A stretch of DNA of 52,725 bases from Ignavibacteria bacterium (lineage in GTDB: Bacteria; Bacteroidota; Ignavibacteria; Tepidaquicellales; OLB5): contig JACSRQ010000160.1 of the NCBI GenBank assembly GCA_014879675.1, positions 1-52,725 of the forward strand. Reading direction: 5' to 3'. Below are positions 26,489 to 34,243 of the stretch, piece by piece (position 1 is the stretch's first letter; every line of letters starts with the position of its first letter). The notes beneath the pieces were generated by a model. The model ran no database searches. It saw only the letters and a list, made by a program, of their open reading frames with translations, and was not told the DNA's origin. The position numbers were made by a program, and so were the translations under genes.

Positions 26489-26504
26489 TGGCACAGACTT
26501 TGTA
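26489..26504 (+). promoter_or_regulatory. Sigma-54 promoter for the zinc-ribbon protein gene
   Basis: TGGCACA-GACT-TTGTA with the correct ten-base gap. The predicted start near 26515 gives a 60-base leader to the ATG at 26575. The whole 26310-26562 spacer carries only this promoter and the palindrome. Confidence 0.8.
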
Positions 26505-26574
26505 TTGTAATATGTAAAGATGGCTACAGGCACATCTATTGTTAAAAGCAGCATTATATTAATTGTTTGATCAA

Positions 26575-26820
26575 ATGGTAAAATGTATGAAATTAGGCAT
26601 AAGGCATGAAAATTCATTCGAAATGGAAATGAATAACAGCATCAAATATAATAACCACATTCAGTACTCTGATAATGAATACATTCCAAAGTGTATACAA
26701 TGCCGCTCGGAATTAATTTCCAGTAACAGGGACAAAAATGGTGTTATTCATTGCTGCTCAAAATGTATCTCGAAAATAGGGCTTACTATGTTCTTTAACA
26801 GGTTTAAAATATACTGTTAA
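26575..26820 (+). CDS. Small protein with a C-x2-C...C-x2-C zinc-ribbon pattern
   Basis: About 81 residues from the ATG at 26575; a TTG at 26563 and an ATG at 26587 are alternatives, and none has a clear Shine-Dalgarno. Near the C-terminus are 'PKCIQCRSEL' and 'IHCCSKCIS', two Cys pairs about 20 residues apart that would suit a zinc ribbon. I recognise no family. It is probably a regulon member because the sigma-54 promoter and enhancer box sit directly upstream. Function unknown. Confidence 0.5.
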   Translation: MVKCMKLGIRHENSFEMEMNNSIKYNNHIQYSDNEYIPKCIQCRSELISSNRDKNGVIHCCSKCISKIGLTMFFNRFKIYC

Positions 26821-26895
26821 CTCATTACTGCAGAATTGTGTTTCTACTTGGTGAGAAATATTCAAATCAGTAATCTATAAATTAATCCAGTTATT

Positions 26896-27441
26896 ATGAA
26901 ACCATCGAAAATTCTTGTACTGCTTTCCTTAATACTTGTCACTTCATTTTCTTTCTCCCAGCTAAAGGAAAAGGATAACCTTCTCGGCGGCTCGGTTGGA
27001 TTTTGGGCAAAGGGAGAAGTACCGATGTTTGGTGTAAATTTTGAATCGAACGTTACACAAGCCGGAATCGGAACAATTGGACTGGGCGGAATATTCAGAT
27101 ACTACACTTACCGTTTTAATTACAACAACGGAGATTCAAGAAGGTATTCATTCAGTTCTGTGGGATTTCAGGCAAATTACAATTTTAACCAGATCGGTAA
27201 TGGAACGTTTGTGCCATTTTTAGGACTGGTAGCCGGGTATAATTATGTGAACAATAAATACACCGATGTTACCCGCAACGGCATTTATGAAACTGATGTG
27301 TCCTATAAAAGCGGTGCATGGATATGGGGACAAACCGGATTCAGGTACTTCTTTAGCCCCACAGTTGCCGGTTCTGTACGTGTTGGATTGGGAAACAATG
27401 ATTTTAATACACTCGAGCTGGGTGTAGATTTCAAACTGTAA
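26896..27441 (+). CDS. Small outer-membrane beta-barrel protein
   Basis: 181 residues, signal peptide (about 1-21, ending 'FSFSQ'), then eight or so amphipathic strands rich in Gly and aromatic residues ('GLGGIFRYYTYRFNYN', 'SSVGFQANYNFN', 'VPFLGLVAGYNYVNN') and a C-terminal 'LELGVDFKL'. It is the OmpA-type small barrel common in Bacteroidota. A strong terminator follows directly, so it is probably monocistronic. No function can be given. Confidence 0.75.
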   Translation: MKPSKILVLLSLILVTSFSFSQLKEKDNLLGGSVGFWAKGEVPMFGVNFESNVTQAGIGTIGLGGIFRYYTYRFNYNNGDSRRYSFSSVGFQANYNFNQIGNGTFVPFLGLVAGYNYVNNKYTDVTRNGIYETDVSYKSGAWIWGQTGFRYFFSPTVAGSVRVGLGNNDFNTLELGVDFKL

Positions 27442-27461
27442 TTTATAACGAATTGATCTTT

Positions 27462-27487
27462 AACCGGGCACACTGCCCGGTTTTTTT
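27462..27487 (+). terminator. Intrinsic terminator
   Basis: AACCGGGCA-CAC-TGCCCGGTT stem-loop followed by a run of seven T's from the stem end, 20 bases after the stop codon of the barrel gene. Confidence 0.9.
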
Positions 27488-27637
27488 ATGGTTAACAGCT
27501 ATTAAATCAGTTATTTGGGTCTTTTAGTATCCTAAAATCTCTCTTATGTTAGCACCGAATTAGTTTATTGCAAAAAATGTTCAAAAAGTGTATATTTGTA
27601 GTTGTTAATATCAACATTCCAAGAACAGGACAAGAAA

Positions 27638-27934
27638 ATGAAAAAGGGAACGCACCCAAAATATATGAAATGTGACGTGATCTGCAATTGCGGTGAAAAC
27701 CGCGGAGTATTGTTTACCACACGTTCAACTGTACCGCAGATAAAAGTGGAAATATGCTCTATGTGCCATCCTTTCTTTACAGGAAAGCAGAAACTTGTAG
27801 ATAGCGCCGGCCGAGTTGAGAAGTTCAACAGGAAGTACGCAAAGAAGAAGAAGGTTGAAGAAACTGTTACCGCAGAGGTTCCGGCAGTAGAAGTTGAAAC
27901 AGCAGAAGTTAAAACAGAAGAAACATCTTCATAA
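27638..27934 (+). CDS. rpmE: 50S ribosomal protein L31
   Basis: 98 residues starting at the ATG at 27638 ([10 protein letters not shown]). An upstream in-frame ATG at 27602 would add 12 residues not seen in L31. The core is zinc-type L31: 'CDVICNC', '[26 protein letters not shown]' spread over residues 28-53, with paired cysteines. A 30-residue Val/Glu/Thr-rich acidic tail after 'KKKKVEE' exceeds the usual ~70-residue length; such tails occur in several Bacteroidota L31 proteins. Part of the large ribosomal subunit. Confidence 0.93.
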   Translation: MKKGTHPKYMKCDVICNCGENRGVLFTTRSTVPQIKVEICSMCHPFFTGKQKLVDSAGRVEKFNRKYAKKKKVEETVTAEVPAVEVETAEVKTEETSS

Positions 27935-27981
27935 AATTCTAATAGGCTATCCGGCTAATAATCTGCCGGTGAAAACTTTAT

Positions 27982-28030
27982 GATCCTCAAATTACAATAT
28001 TGAATATGAACATATGTATATTTGAGGATC
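27982..28030 (+). promoter_or_regulatory. Inverted repeat spanning the start codon of the GlmU-like gene
   Basis: GATCCTCAAAT (27982-27992) pairs perfectly with ATTTGAGGATC (28020-28030); the 27-base loop contains the ATG at 28006, and a T-run follows the second arm. In RNA this would hide the start codon or end the upstream L31 transcript. Confidence 0.5.
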
Positions 28031-29232
28031 TTTTTATATCCCGACTTGCACCGTTAAATTACTTCAGGCATACTTCAAAACTTATATGCGGCGCGGATAC
28101 ACTGCTGGAAAAAATTACAAATTTCTTTCCGGCTAAAACTACCCTCACGCTGCACTCAAGAAATTACATAGCTCCATACCTCGCTGAAAAATTCTCGAAG
28201 GCGCGGATCAATGATCTGCCCGAAGGCGATTGTTTATTCTTTAACTCACGTGTTGTATTCAAAGCCGATGATCTTAAAGTAATTACAAAGCTTTTCAAAA
28301 AGCAAAACAACACTGCGATACTGCAGGATAAGGCAGTAATTGCTTTTCACCTTAGCGGGGAAAAGGTATTGCAGTATAAGGAAGTTATCAACCGGGAGGA
28401 TGACAATCTTGTTTCGTATGCAGATATTGAATGGCTGGGGCTGCAGATGACCGAAGCGAAGGATTACAGGCTCATAAATTATCCATCTGACCTTATTCTA
28501 TACAATGAAGATCAGCTTAATTACGACCTTAGCATTGAAATGAAGGGTAAGAAAAAACTTCACATTGGCAAAAAATGCAGCATCGGCAAGAATGTTGTTT
28601 TTGATACCTCTGCCGGCAGAATATACATCAACGATAATACTATCATTGAACCCTTCACCTATATCAAGGGGCCGGTTTACATTGGTGAAAATTGTACAAT
28701 ACGCTCGGGCTCACAAATTTACGGCCCGGTGCGCATTGGCGGTTCATGTAAAGTATCCGGTGAAATTACATGCTCTATACTGCACTGGTATGTAAACAAG
28801 CAGCATTATGGATTCCTGGGCCACTCATATTTATGCGAATGGGTGAATCTCGGTGCCGGAACAACTACAAGCAACCTGAAGAACAATTATTCAAAAATTG
28901 TGCTCGCGGTTAATGGAGAAAAGATTAATACAAATTCTATTTTCCTGGGAAGTGTTGTAGGCGATCATACTAAAATGGGGATCCATACCATGCTTAATAC
29001 AGGTACGATGGTGGGAGTATCCTCAAATCTTTACGGCGCAGGTTATCATAACAAAATGATTCCCTCTTACTCATGGGATGACGCTTCAAGTAATGAGAAT
29101 ATCGCATACGAAATTGAAAAAGCCATCAGCACGGCGAGAACATCCATGCAGCGAAGGAATGTTGAAATGTCAGAAGCATATGAAAAGATGATGCGCCATG
29201 TTTATGAAAACAGGGATGAAACTCAGCTATAA
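28006..29232 (+). CDS. GlmU-like sugar nucleotidyltransferase/acyltransferase
   Basis: About 408 residues; the first in-frame ATG is at 28006. An N-terminal divergent nucleotidyltransferase-like half (1-190, 'FEDLFISRLAPLNYFRHTSKLICGADTLLEK' region) is followed by a left-handed beta-helix of hexapeptide repeats (about 190-355: 'IGKKCSIGKNVVFDTS', 'IYINDNTIIEPFTYIKGPVYIGENCTI', 'VRIGGSCKVSGEI', 'LGAGTTTSNLKNNYS'). This is the Bacteroidota alternative GlmU family proposed for UDP-GlcNAc synthesis. It would make UDP-GlcNAc for peptidoglycan and lipid A in the cytoplasm. Catalysis by the divergent N-terminal half is known only from family inference. The gene follows rpmE closely. Confidence 0.82.
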   Translation: MNICIFEDLFISRLAPLNYFRHTSKLICGADTLLEKITNFFPAKTTLTLHSRNYIAPYLAEKFSKARINDLPEGDCLFFNSRVVFKADDLKVITKLFKKQNNTAILQDKAVIAFHLSGEKVLQYKEVINREDDNLVSYADIEWLGLQMTEAKDYRLINYPSDLILYNEDQLNYDLSIEMKGKKKLHIGKKCSIGKNVVFDTSAGRIYINDNTIIEPFTYIKGPVYIGENCTIRSGSQIYGPVRIGGSCKVSGEITCSILHWYVNKQHYGFLGHSYLCEWVNLGAGTTTSNLKNNYSKIVLAVNGEKINTNSIFLGSVVGDHTKMGIHTMLNTGTMVGVSSNLYGAGYHNKMIPSYSWDDASSNENIAYEIEKAISTARTSMQRRNVEMSEAYEKMMRHVYENRDETQL

Positions 29233-29302
29233 GAACTTAAGCACCTGCCAATATCCCGGAATAATATAGAACACCATTTCTCCTTTTAAGGGAAACCATA
29301 TC

Positions 29303-29764
29303 ATGAAAATTTCGTCCAATACCAGTAAGCTCATTGAAGAGCTTTCACATTATTCAAGCAGCAAGCTCAAGAATATTCCGGAGCTTTCGCTGCTTGTAGA
29401 ACTTGCAGAAAATTCTAAAAAAGACAAGCTTTTCCACGATATCCAATTTACCGCTAAATACCTGAATGGGCTTGGTAAGATACTGCAAAGTAATGTTGCC
29501 CTAAACACCCAGAAAAAGCCCGGTTCAAACGGCGAAGTCCCCCCCACTGCGGAAGAAGCCCGTGAAAAGATAATGGGTGAATACAAAGCCAATATTATTA
29601 AATTTACAAACTACCTCAAAGATCTGATCATAGATGCAGATGATACAGACCGTAAGGAAATAGAGGAAAAATACCTTGCACTTTCCCGCAGCTCAATGGT
29701 AAACCTGACAACCTTGATATATGACCTTAGCTGGCTGAAGAGATTCTTGAATAGCAAGAGATGA
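29303..29764 (+). CDS. Hypothetical helical protein
   Basis: 153 residues, soluble, mainly helical with two charged coiled regions ('LSHYSSSKLKNIPELSLLVELAENSKKDKLFHD' start and 'TAEEAREKIMGEYKANIIKFTNYLKDLI' middle). I recognise no family. It follows the GlmU-like gene after 70 bases in the same direction with an 'AAGGGAAACCAT' sequence before the ATG. Possibly co-transcribed; function unknown. Confidence 0.65.
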   Translation: MKISSNTSKLIEELSHYSSSKLKNIPELSLLVELAENSKKDKLFHDIQFTAKYLNGLGKILQSNVALNTQKKPGSNGEVPPTAEEAREKIMGEYKANIIKFTNYLKDLIIDADDTDRKEIEEKYLALSRSSMVNLTTLIYDLSWLKRFLNSKR

Positions 29765-29935
29765 AGTCCTATAACCGAAGAGACAAGAAAACCAAACTCC
29801 CATCGCGGAATTAAGGAGTGTAGAATTTGAGGATGAATTTCATTACTACAAAATTGCAGAGATTGAAATGATGATCGATGGGATTTAATCGCTTATGAAT
29901 ATGTCAGATACAACATATCTTATTGCCGGATTGAG

Positions 29936-29955
29936 ATTCCCGCTTTCGCGGGAAT
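29936..29955. repeat. Palindromic element ATTCCCGC-TTTC-GCGGGAAT
   Basis: A perfect 8-base-arm hairpin at the convergent end between the plus-strand hypothetical gene and the minus-strand kinase. There is no T-run on the minus side, so it is not a classic terminator for the Kdp transcript. Its form (ATTCCC, eight bases, GGGAAT) equals the Neisseria dRS3 pattern, which may be chance. The rest of 29765-29935 shows no supported gene. Confidence 0.5.
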
Positions 29956-29957
29956 AG

Positions 29958-31793
29958 TTAGTTTACCGGCAGCGAGAAGCTGAATTCACTTCCCTTCCCT
30001 ACCTCGCTCTTCACCCATATTTCACCGCCATGCGCATTCACAAATTCTTTTGATATTGCGAGTCCAAGTCCCACTCCGCGGTTAAGGCTTTCAACATTTT
30101 TGGTTTTCACCTGAACGAATTTTTCAAATATGCGGCTTAGATACTGCGGCTCAATTCCCGCACCGTGATCTTTAACACTGAACACTAACTTATCATTAAC
30201 TCTTTTTACCTTCAGCTGAATACCGGCACCCTCGGGTGAATATCGCACAGCGTTATTGAGCAGATTTATAAGCACCCATGCAATCTTGTTGGCATCTGCT
30301 TTAACCGGCGGAATATTATCTTCAATAACGGTATCAAGCTCAATATTCTTTTGCTCGAGCTGCATAAGCATTGGTGTAATGGCAGCATCTATCAGCTCTT
30401 CTGCCCTAACTTCGCGGAAGTTGAGCATATCCCCGCCGGATTCTATCCTTGAGAGATCGAGCAGTTCATTTACAAGCTTGAGCAGGCGCTTAACTTCTTC
30501 CTTCATTGCACCTGTCAATCGAAGCTGTTCATCATTCATTTCACCAATACGTTCATCCTGCAGCAGGCGCAGGCTCATGTTCATTGCCGAGAGCGGCGTC
30601 CTGAGCTCGTGAGATACGGTCGCAACAAACCCGCTTTTGAGCTCATCAAGCTCCTTAAACCCGGTAACATTTTTGAGAATAATAATGTAACCAAGTATCT
30701 TCCCCGGATCAGACTTAACGTTAACCTTAATAATTTCTTTCAGGAAGAACTCTTCTTTCTCTCTGAACACGATCCTGATATAATTAAGCTTGTTTTTACC
30801 GGGCTCCGGGTTCACAAGTTCCCCTGTGAGATTTTTAACCAGGCTGTTTGACTCAGAAACATTCCGGACATCCCTGCCAAGAATATCTTTTTCCTTCAAT
30901 CCGATCAGCTCGACGCCTGTATTATTGACCAGGATCACATTCATATTTTCATCCAGCACAATAATTCCATCGATCATGCTTTTCACGATAGCTTCCGCAC
31001 GTTTTTTCTCAGCGATCAGCATCTCGATATTGGTTCTTTCATACTCTTCAAGCCTTTCAGCCATGCGGTTAAATGATACAGCCAGCTTGCCCAGCTCGTT
31101 TTCTGAGTTCACTTCCATACGGGCCGAATAATTCTTTGCGGCTATCTGCTCCACGTTTGTAGTGAACTGTTCTATAGGGCCGGCAACAAGCGAGGGCACT
31201 TTGATAACTGCGATGACAAGTATGATCAGTGATATTCCTGCGATCACAAGCATGTATATTTCTGCACTTTCGGAAATTTTGACCGTTTCATCTCTGCGAA
31301 GCAGCATACCTTTATGGTTAAGATTGAGCAGCAGGTAACAATCTTTCTTCAGAGCGGAATATTTTGGAGCTATTATTGAGTCATAGTGCTCAATAGTACT
31401 GAATTCGGTTAGGTGTTTTTCAAACGATTCAGCATATTCAGTTGACTTCGTTTTAACATTCAAAAGCAACTCCAACTCACCGGGCTCTGTTATATTTCCT
31501 TCGCACAAAGATAAGTTTTCAAAATACCTCTTCTTTGACGCTTCAAAAAGCGAATCCGCAAACTTCTTTTCTTTATTGCCTGCCACAAATGTAATTATGG
31601 CATTATCCATGTTATCAAGCTCATCTATCATATTTTGCGCCGCCAAAATGCTGCCATAGTTATCCTTAAGTATTTTATCAGGAGTATTAGAGAGCTTTTC
31701 AATAAAATAAACGCCGGCCGCGCCCAGCATTACGGCAATTATGCCCAGTAACAGGTAGCCCAGCAGAAAGAGTGTTTTAAGTTTGATTTTCAT
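29958..31793 (-). CDS. HAMP-PAS sensor histidine kinase of the Kdp locus
   Basis: 611 residues: helix 1 (8-31), periplasmic helical domain (32-177), helix 2 (180-199), HAMP (200-255), PAS (265-380), HisKA with His395 in 'VSHELRTP', HATPase with 'VNLLNNAVRYSPEG'-type N box, 'VKDHGAGI' and 'GVGLGLAISKEFV'. It lies 21 bases after the KdpD-like sensor protein, which itself has no kinase. I infer that the two together replace full-length KdpD, with the NtrC-type regulator at 39124-40470 as partner. This split arrangement is recurrent in Bacteroidota Kdp loci. Confidence 0.88.
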   Translation of the reverse strand: MKIKLKTLFLLGYLLLGIIAVMLGAAGVYFIEKLSNTPDKILKDNYGSILAAQNMIDELDNMDNAIITFVAGNKEKKFADSLFEASKKRYFENLSLCEGNITEPGELELLLNVKTKSTEYAESFEKHLTEFSTIEHYDSIIAPKYSALKKDCYLLLNLNHKGMLLRRDETVKISESAEIYMLVIAGISLIILVIAVIKVPSLVAGPIEQFTTNVEQIAAKNYSARMEVNSENELGKLAVSFNRMAERLEEYERTNIEMLIAEKKRAEAIVKSMIDGIIVLDENMNVILVNNTGVELIGLKEKDILGRDVRNVSESNSLVKNLTGELVNPEPGKNKLNYIRIVFREKEEFFLKEIIKVNVKSDPGKILGYIIILKNVTGFKELDELKSGFVATVSHELRTPLSAMNMSLRLLQDERIGEMNDEQLRLTGAMKEEVKRLLKLVNELLDLSRIESGGDMLNFREVRAEELIDAAITPMLMQLEQKNIELDTVIEDNIPPVKADANKIAWVLINLLNNAVRYSPEGAGIQLKVKRVNDKLVFSVKDHGAGIEPQYLSRIFEKFVQVKTKNVESLNRGVGLGLAISKEFVNAHGGEIWVKSEVGKGSEFSFSLPVN

Positions 31794-31814
31794 TTTTCAG
31801 ATCTAGTGTAATTG

Positions 31815-32963
31815 CTACGCAATTATTTCAATATCAATAACCCGCTCGCTGCCCGAAACTTTTTCAAGCAGCCTATCAACAATTGTAGATGATACGAGCT
31901 TCTTAAGGTAGCCTTGTTTTGAAGGCTTACCCAAAATTATCTTGGTAATACCTTTCTCGCTAGCGAAATCTAAGATCCCGTCAACAATATCTTCAGCGCT
32001 TATCTTTTCACTCACGGCGCCAAGCTCGGTAGCCATCTTGAAGTTATTTATGAGGTACCGCTGAAGTTTCAAGTCCAGGTTTTCGAATGTGTTGCCCGGA
32101 GTATCTACGTACAGCGTGAACCACTTTAAGTCAAACCTTTCCGCAAGCCGTGAGCTTCTACGGATCACTTTATCGTTCTTTTCCGGATCGCCGCCCAGGC
32201 ACACCAGTATGATCTCATCTTTAGCCCTATCGGTCGAAGTAACCTCGGTATTGATCTTTTTCTCAACCTGGTTGGCAACTTCACGCAATGCAAGCTCACG
32301 AAGCTGCAGCAGGTGTTCACGTTTGAAAAAATTCGCAAGAGCTGTCTGTATCTTATCCGCTTTATATATCTTACCTTCTTTCAAGCGTTGTATAAGCTCA
32401 TCGGCAGTAAGATCGATGTTAACAACTTCATCGGCAAGTCCGATGATCTTATCTGGTACAGTTTCGGAGACCTTAACTTTTGTGATACTTTCAACAATCG
32501 TGTTCAGGCTTTCGATGTGCTGGATATTCATAGCACTGATAACGTTGATGCCATTATTTAAAAGCTCTTCAACATCCTGGTATCTTTTTGCATGAATACT
32601 TCCCGGCGCATTGGTATGAGCAAGCTCGTCAACTACAACCACTTCCGGCCTTCGGAGTAAAATGGCATCGAGATCCATTTCTTCGAGCTCTTTTCCCCTG
32701 TAGTAGATCTGTTTACGCGAGATAACCGGCAAACCCTGCAGCAGAGCTTCAGTATCTTCCCTACCGTGCGTTTCGGCATAACCTATCACAACATCAACAC
32801 CCCGTATAATAAGCTGTTTAGCATCCTGCAGCATGCGGTAAGTTTTGCCAACACCCGCTGCCAGCCCAATATATATCTTAAAGCTTCCCCGCCTTCCCTT
32901 TTGAACAAGGTCGAAGAAGTTTTCTCCTGAAGCCGCCATTTTTAAGTCACCGGGATTTACCAT
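31815..32963 (-). CDS. kdpD: KdpD N-terminal sensor module with USP domain, no kinase
   Basis: 382 residues covering only the cytoplasmic N-terminal part of KdpD. The KdpD domain (about 24-235) has Walker A 'GLAAGVGKT' (33-41), 'VIGYAETHGR' and Walker B 'VVVVDELAHTN'. A universal-stress-protein domain follows (about 245-380: 'DEIILVCLGGDPEKND'). The four transmembrane helices, GAF and kinase core of E. coli KdpD are absent, so the usual ~890 residues are cut to 382. The reading frame ends naturally and the neighbour supplies a kinase, so I see a modular design and no sign of a broken gene. It would sense K+ or ATP in the cytoplasm. Confidence 0.92.
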   Translation of the reverse strand: MVNPGDLKMAASGENFFDLVQKGRRGSFKIYIGLAAGVGKTYRMLQDAKQLIIRGVDVVIGYAETHGREDTEALLQGLPVISRKQIYYRGKELEEMDLDAILLRRPEVVVVDELAHTNAPGSIHAKRYQDVEELLNNGINVISAMNIQHIESLNTIVESITKVKVSETVPDKIIGLADEVVNIDLTADELIQRLKEGKIYKADKIQTALANFFKREHLLQLRELALREVANQVEKKINTEVTSTDRAKDEIILVCLGGDPEKNDKVIRRSSRLAERFDLKWFTLYVDTPGNTFENLDLKLQRYLINNFKMATELGAVSEKISAEDIVDGILDFASEKGITKIILGKPSKQGYLKKLVSSTIVDRLLEKVSGSERVIDIEIIA

Positions 32964-32984
32964 AATACCGTTTATAAATAACTA

Positions 32985-33014
32985 AACCCTGCCGGCAGAT
33001 CAGCTGGCAGAGTT
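32985..33014 (-). terminator. Hairpin between the porin and kdpD-like genes
   Basis: AACCCTGCCGGC and GCTGGCAGAGTT form a 12-pair stem (two G-U pairs) around a six-base loop. The minus-strand 3' flank lacks a strong T-run, so it may be an RNA processing or partial-termination site that lowers expression of the sensor genes relative to the transporter. Confidence 0.5.
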
Positions 33015-33046
33015 CAATAATATCTGAATTTTTAGAGCTTTTAAAG

Positions 33047-34111
33047 TTAAAATTCCACGCCAATATTTGTGATTGCTTCTATCCTCGCGTTTTTACTATC
33101 GAAGAATATTTTTTGATTGTTATCAGAAGAAAGATACCGGCCTTCCATCCTGAAATATGCATTTGTTACCGGGCGGACCTCAAATCCCAGGGTTACTCCA
33201 TAAGCCTTGAGTCCGGATGATGTTCCATCGGACTGAGTAATTACACCCGATAGAAATCCATCCTTATCATTAAATATTTCTCCCCTCAGAGAAACTGAAA
33301 ACTTTGAAGTAGGTTTGAATTTTACAGCCGCCAAACCGGAATACATTACCGCGGAAGAAGTTGTATCTGTGAGTCCGGATTTTTCCTGTATTGCAACATC
33401 GCCGCCCAACAGAATATCAACCTTTTTCGATGGTGAGAATTTCACGACAAGATTATTGTATATCCGCGTTTTACCGTTAACACCCGAAGGCATTTCATTT
33501 CCAACCAGGTTATTGTAAATGATCTCCAGATTGTTCTTAGGTTTATAGCCAAGTGTCAAACCAATTGATTTGTTTTTATTATTATCTGTAAACACATTGT
33601 ATCCATTCAGCAAATGAATAGCACCGTAGAATTTTGGTGAAAATTCATATGAAACCCTGACTCCGCTTTGATAGAACGGTTCATAAAATGTTGCCAATGC
33701 AAGAGAGGTAAGAAAGTTACCTTTTGGCAATACACCCTCCGCACCAATATGTGTGAGGAAATACCCGGCATCTATCCAAAGCCTTTTAGCAGGCTGAAAT
33801 CCTGCATAAGCTTCCTGGATGAACTGCTGGCTTGCCGGCCAGTTTACTGAGGGAATATCTCCATACTGTAGTGTGATAGCCCCGTGTACTTTTTCATCAT
33901 TATATTTCAAAGAAACCTGGGCAATGTTCAGCCTGAATTCTTCTCTATATGGCGCAATTGAAGAGAATTGCCTGAGTGAATTTCCGTTTTTATCGTTATC
34001 CCAGCAATAGTAAGTATCCACATAGCCGCCAAGGCTGAATTTAATGAAGTCCTGCGCGATAGCTGCTGAGCATGAAGCAAAAACAAACAGCAAGATTAAG
34101 ATCTTTTTCAT
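33047..34111 (-). CDS. Outer-membrane porin in the kdp operon
   Basis: About 354 residues from the ATG at 34111 (an upstream TTG adds two residues). A signal peptide (about 1-20, 'SCSAAIAQ') precedes a beta-barrel with tyrosine/aromatic-rich strands ('GYVDTYYCWDND', 'EEFRLNIAQVSLKYND', 'GAITLQYGDIP', 'FFLTHIGAEG-like' strand) and a final 'IEAITNIGVEF' with a terminal Phe. It resembles the beta-barrel porin-2 (OmpL-like) group found between kdpC and kdpD in Bacteroidota. It probably lets K+ or other small ions cross the outer membrane. Its ATG is two bases after the 40-residue ORF. Confidence 0.82.
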   Translation of the reverse strand: MKKILILLFVFASCSAAIAQDFIKFSLGGYVDTYYCWDNDKNGNSLRQFSSIAPYREEFRLNIAQVSLKYNDEKVHGAITLQYGDIPSVNWPASQQFIQEAYAGFQPAKRLWIDAGYFLTHIGAEGVLPKGNFLTSLALATFYEPFYQSGVRVSYEFSPKFYGAIHLLNGYNVFTDNNKNKSIGLTLGYKPKNNLEIIYNNLVGNEMPSGVNGKTRIYNNLVVKFSPSKKVDILLGGDVAIQEKSGLTDTTSSAVMYSGLAAVKFKPTSKFSVSLRGEIFNDKDGFLSGVITQSDGTSSGLKAYGVTLGFEVRPVTNAYFRMEGRYLSSDNNQKIFFDSKNARIEAITNIGVEF

Positions 34112-34113
34112 TT

Positions 34114-34236
34114 TCAAAAATATAGTTTATATAAAATGTACATAATTAGTATAGCTGCCGCAGTTACCGCAGGCGGTATTAGTACTGCAAGCATTTCATG
34201 ATCGTTTCCCGGTTCTTTCATATTCAATATATGCAT
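34114..34236 (-). CDS. Small membrane protein (40 aa) between kdpC and the porin
   Basis: 40 residues, MHILNMKEPGNDHEMLAVLI then PPAVTAAAILIMYILYKLYF: a short charged N-terminus and a single hydrophobic helix with two prolines. It starts 7 bases after the kdpC stop and ends two bases before the porin ATG, filling the gap exactly, which argues for a translated gene. I recognise no named family. It might be an extra transporter subunit or an assembly peptide. Confidence 0.6.
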   Translation of the reverse strand: MHILNMKEPGNDHEMLAVLIPPAVTAAAILIMYILYKLYF

Positions 34237-34243
34237 GGCTGAA

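Noticed and set aside
31815-32963. Truncated or pseudogene kdpD
   Set aside because: The frame is intact with all nucleotide-binding motifs, ends after a complete USP domain and is followed by a kinase gene, as in related loci.
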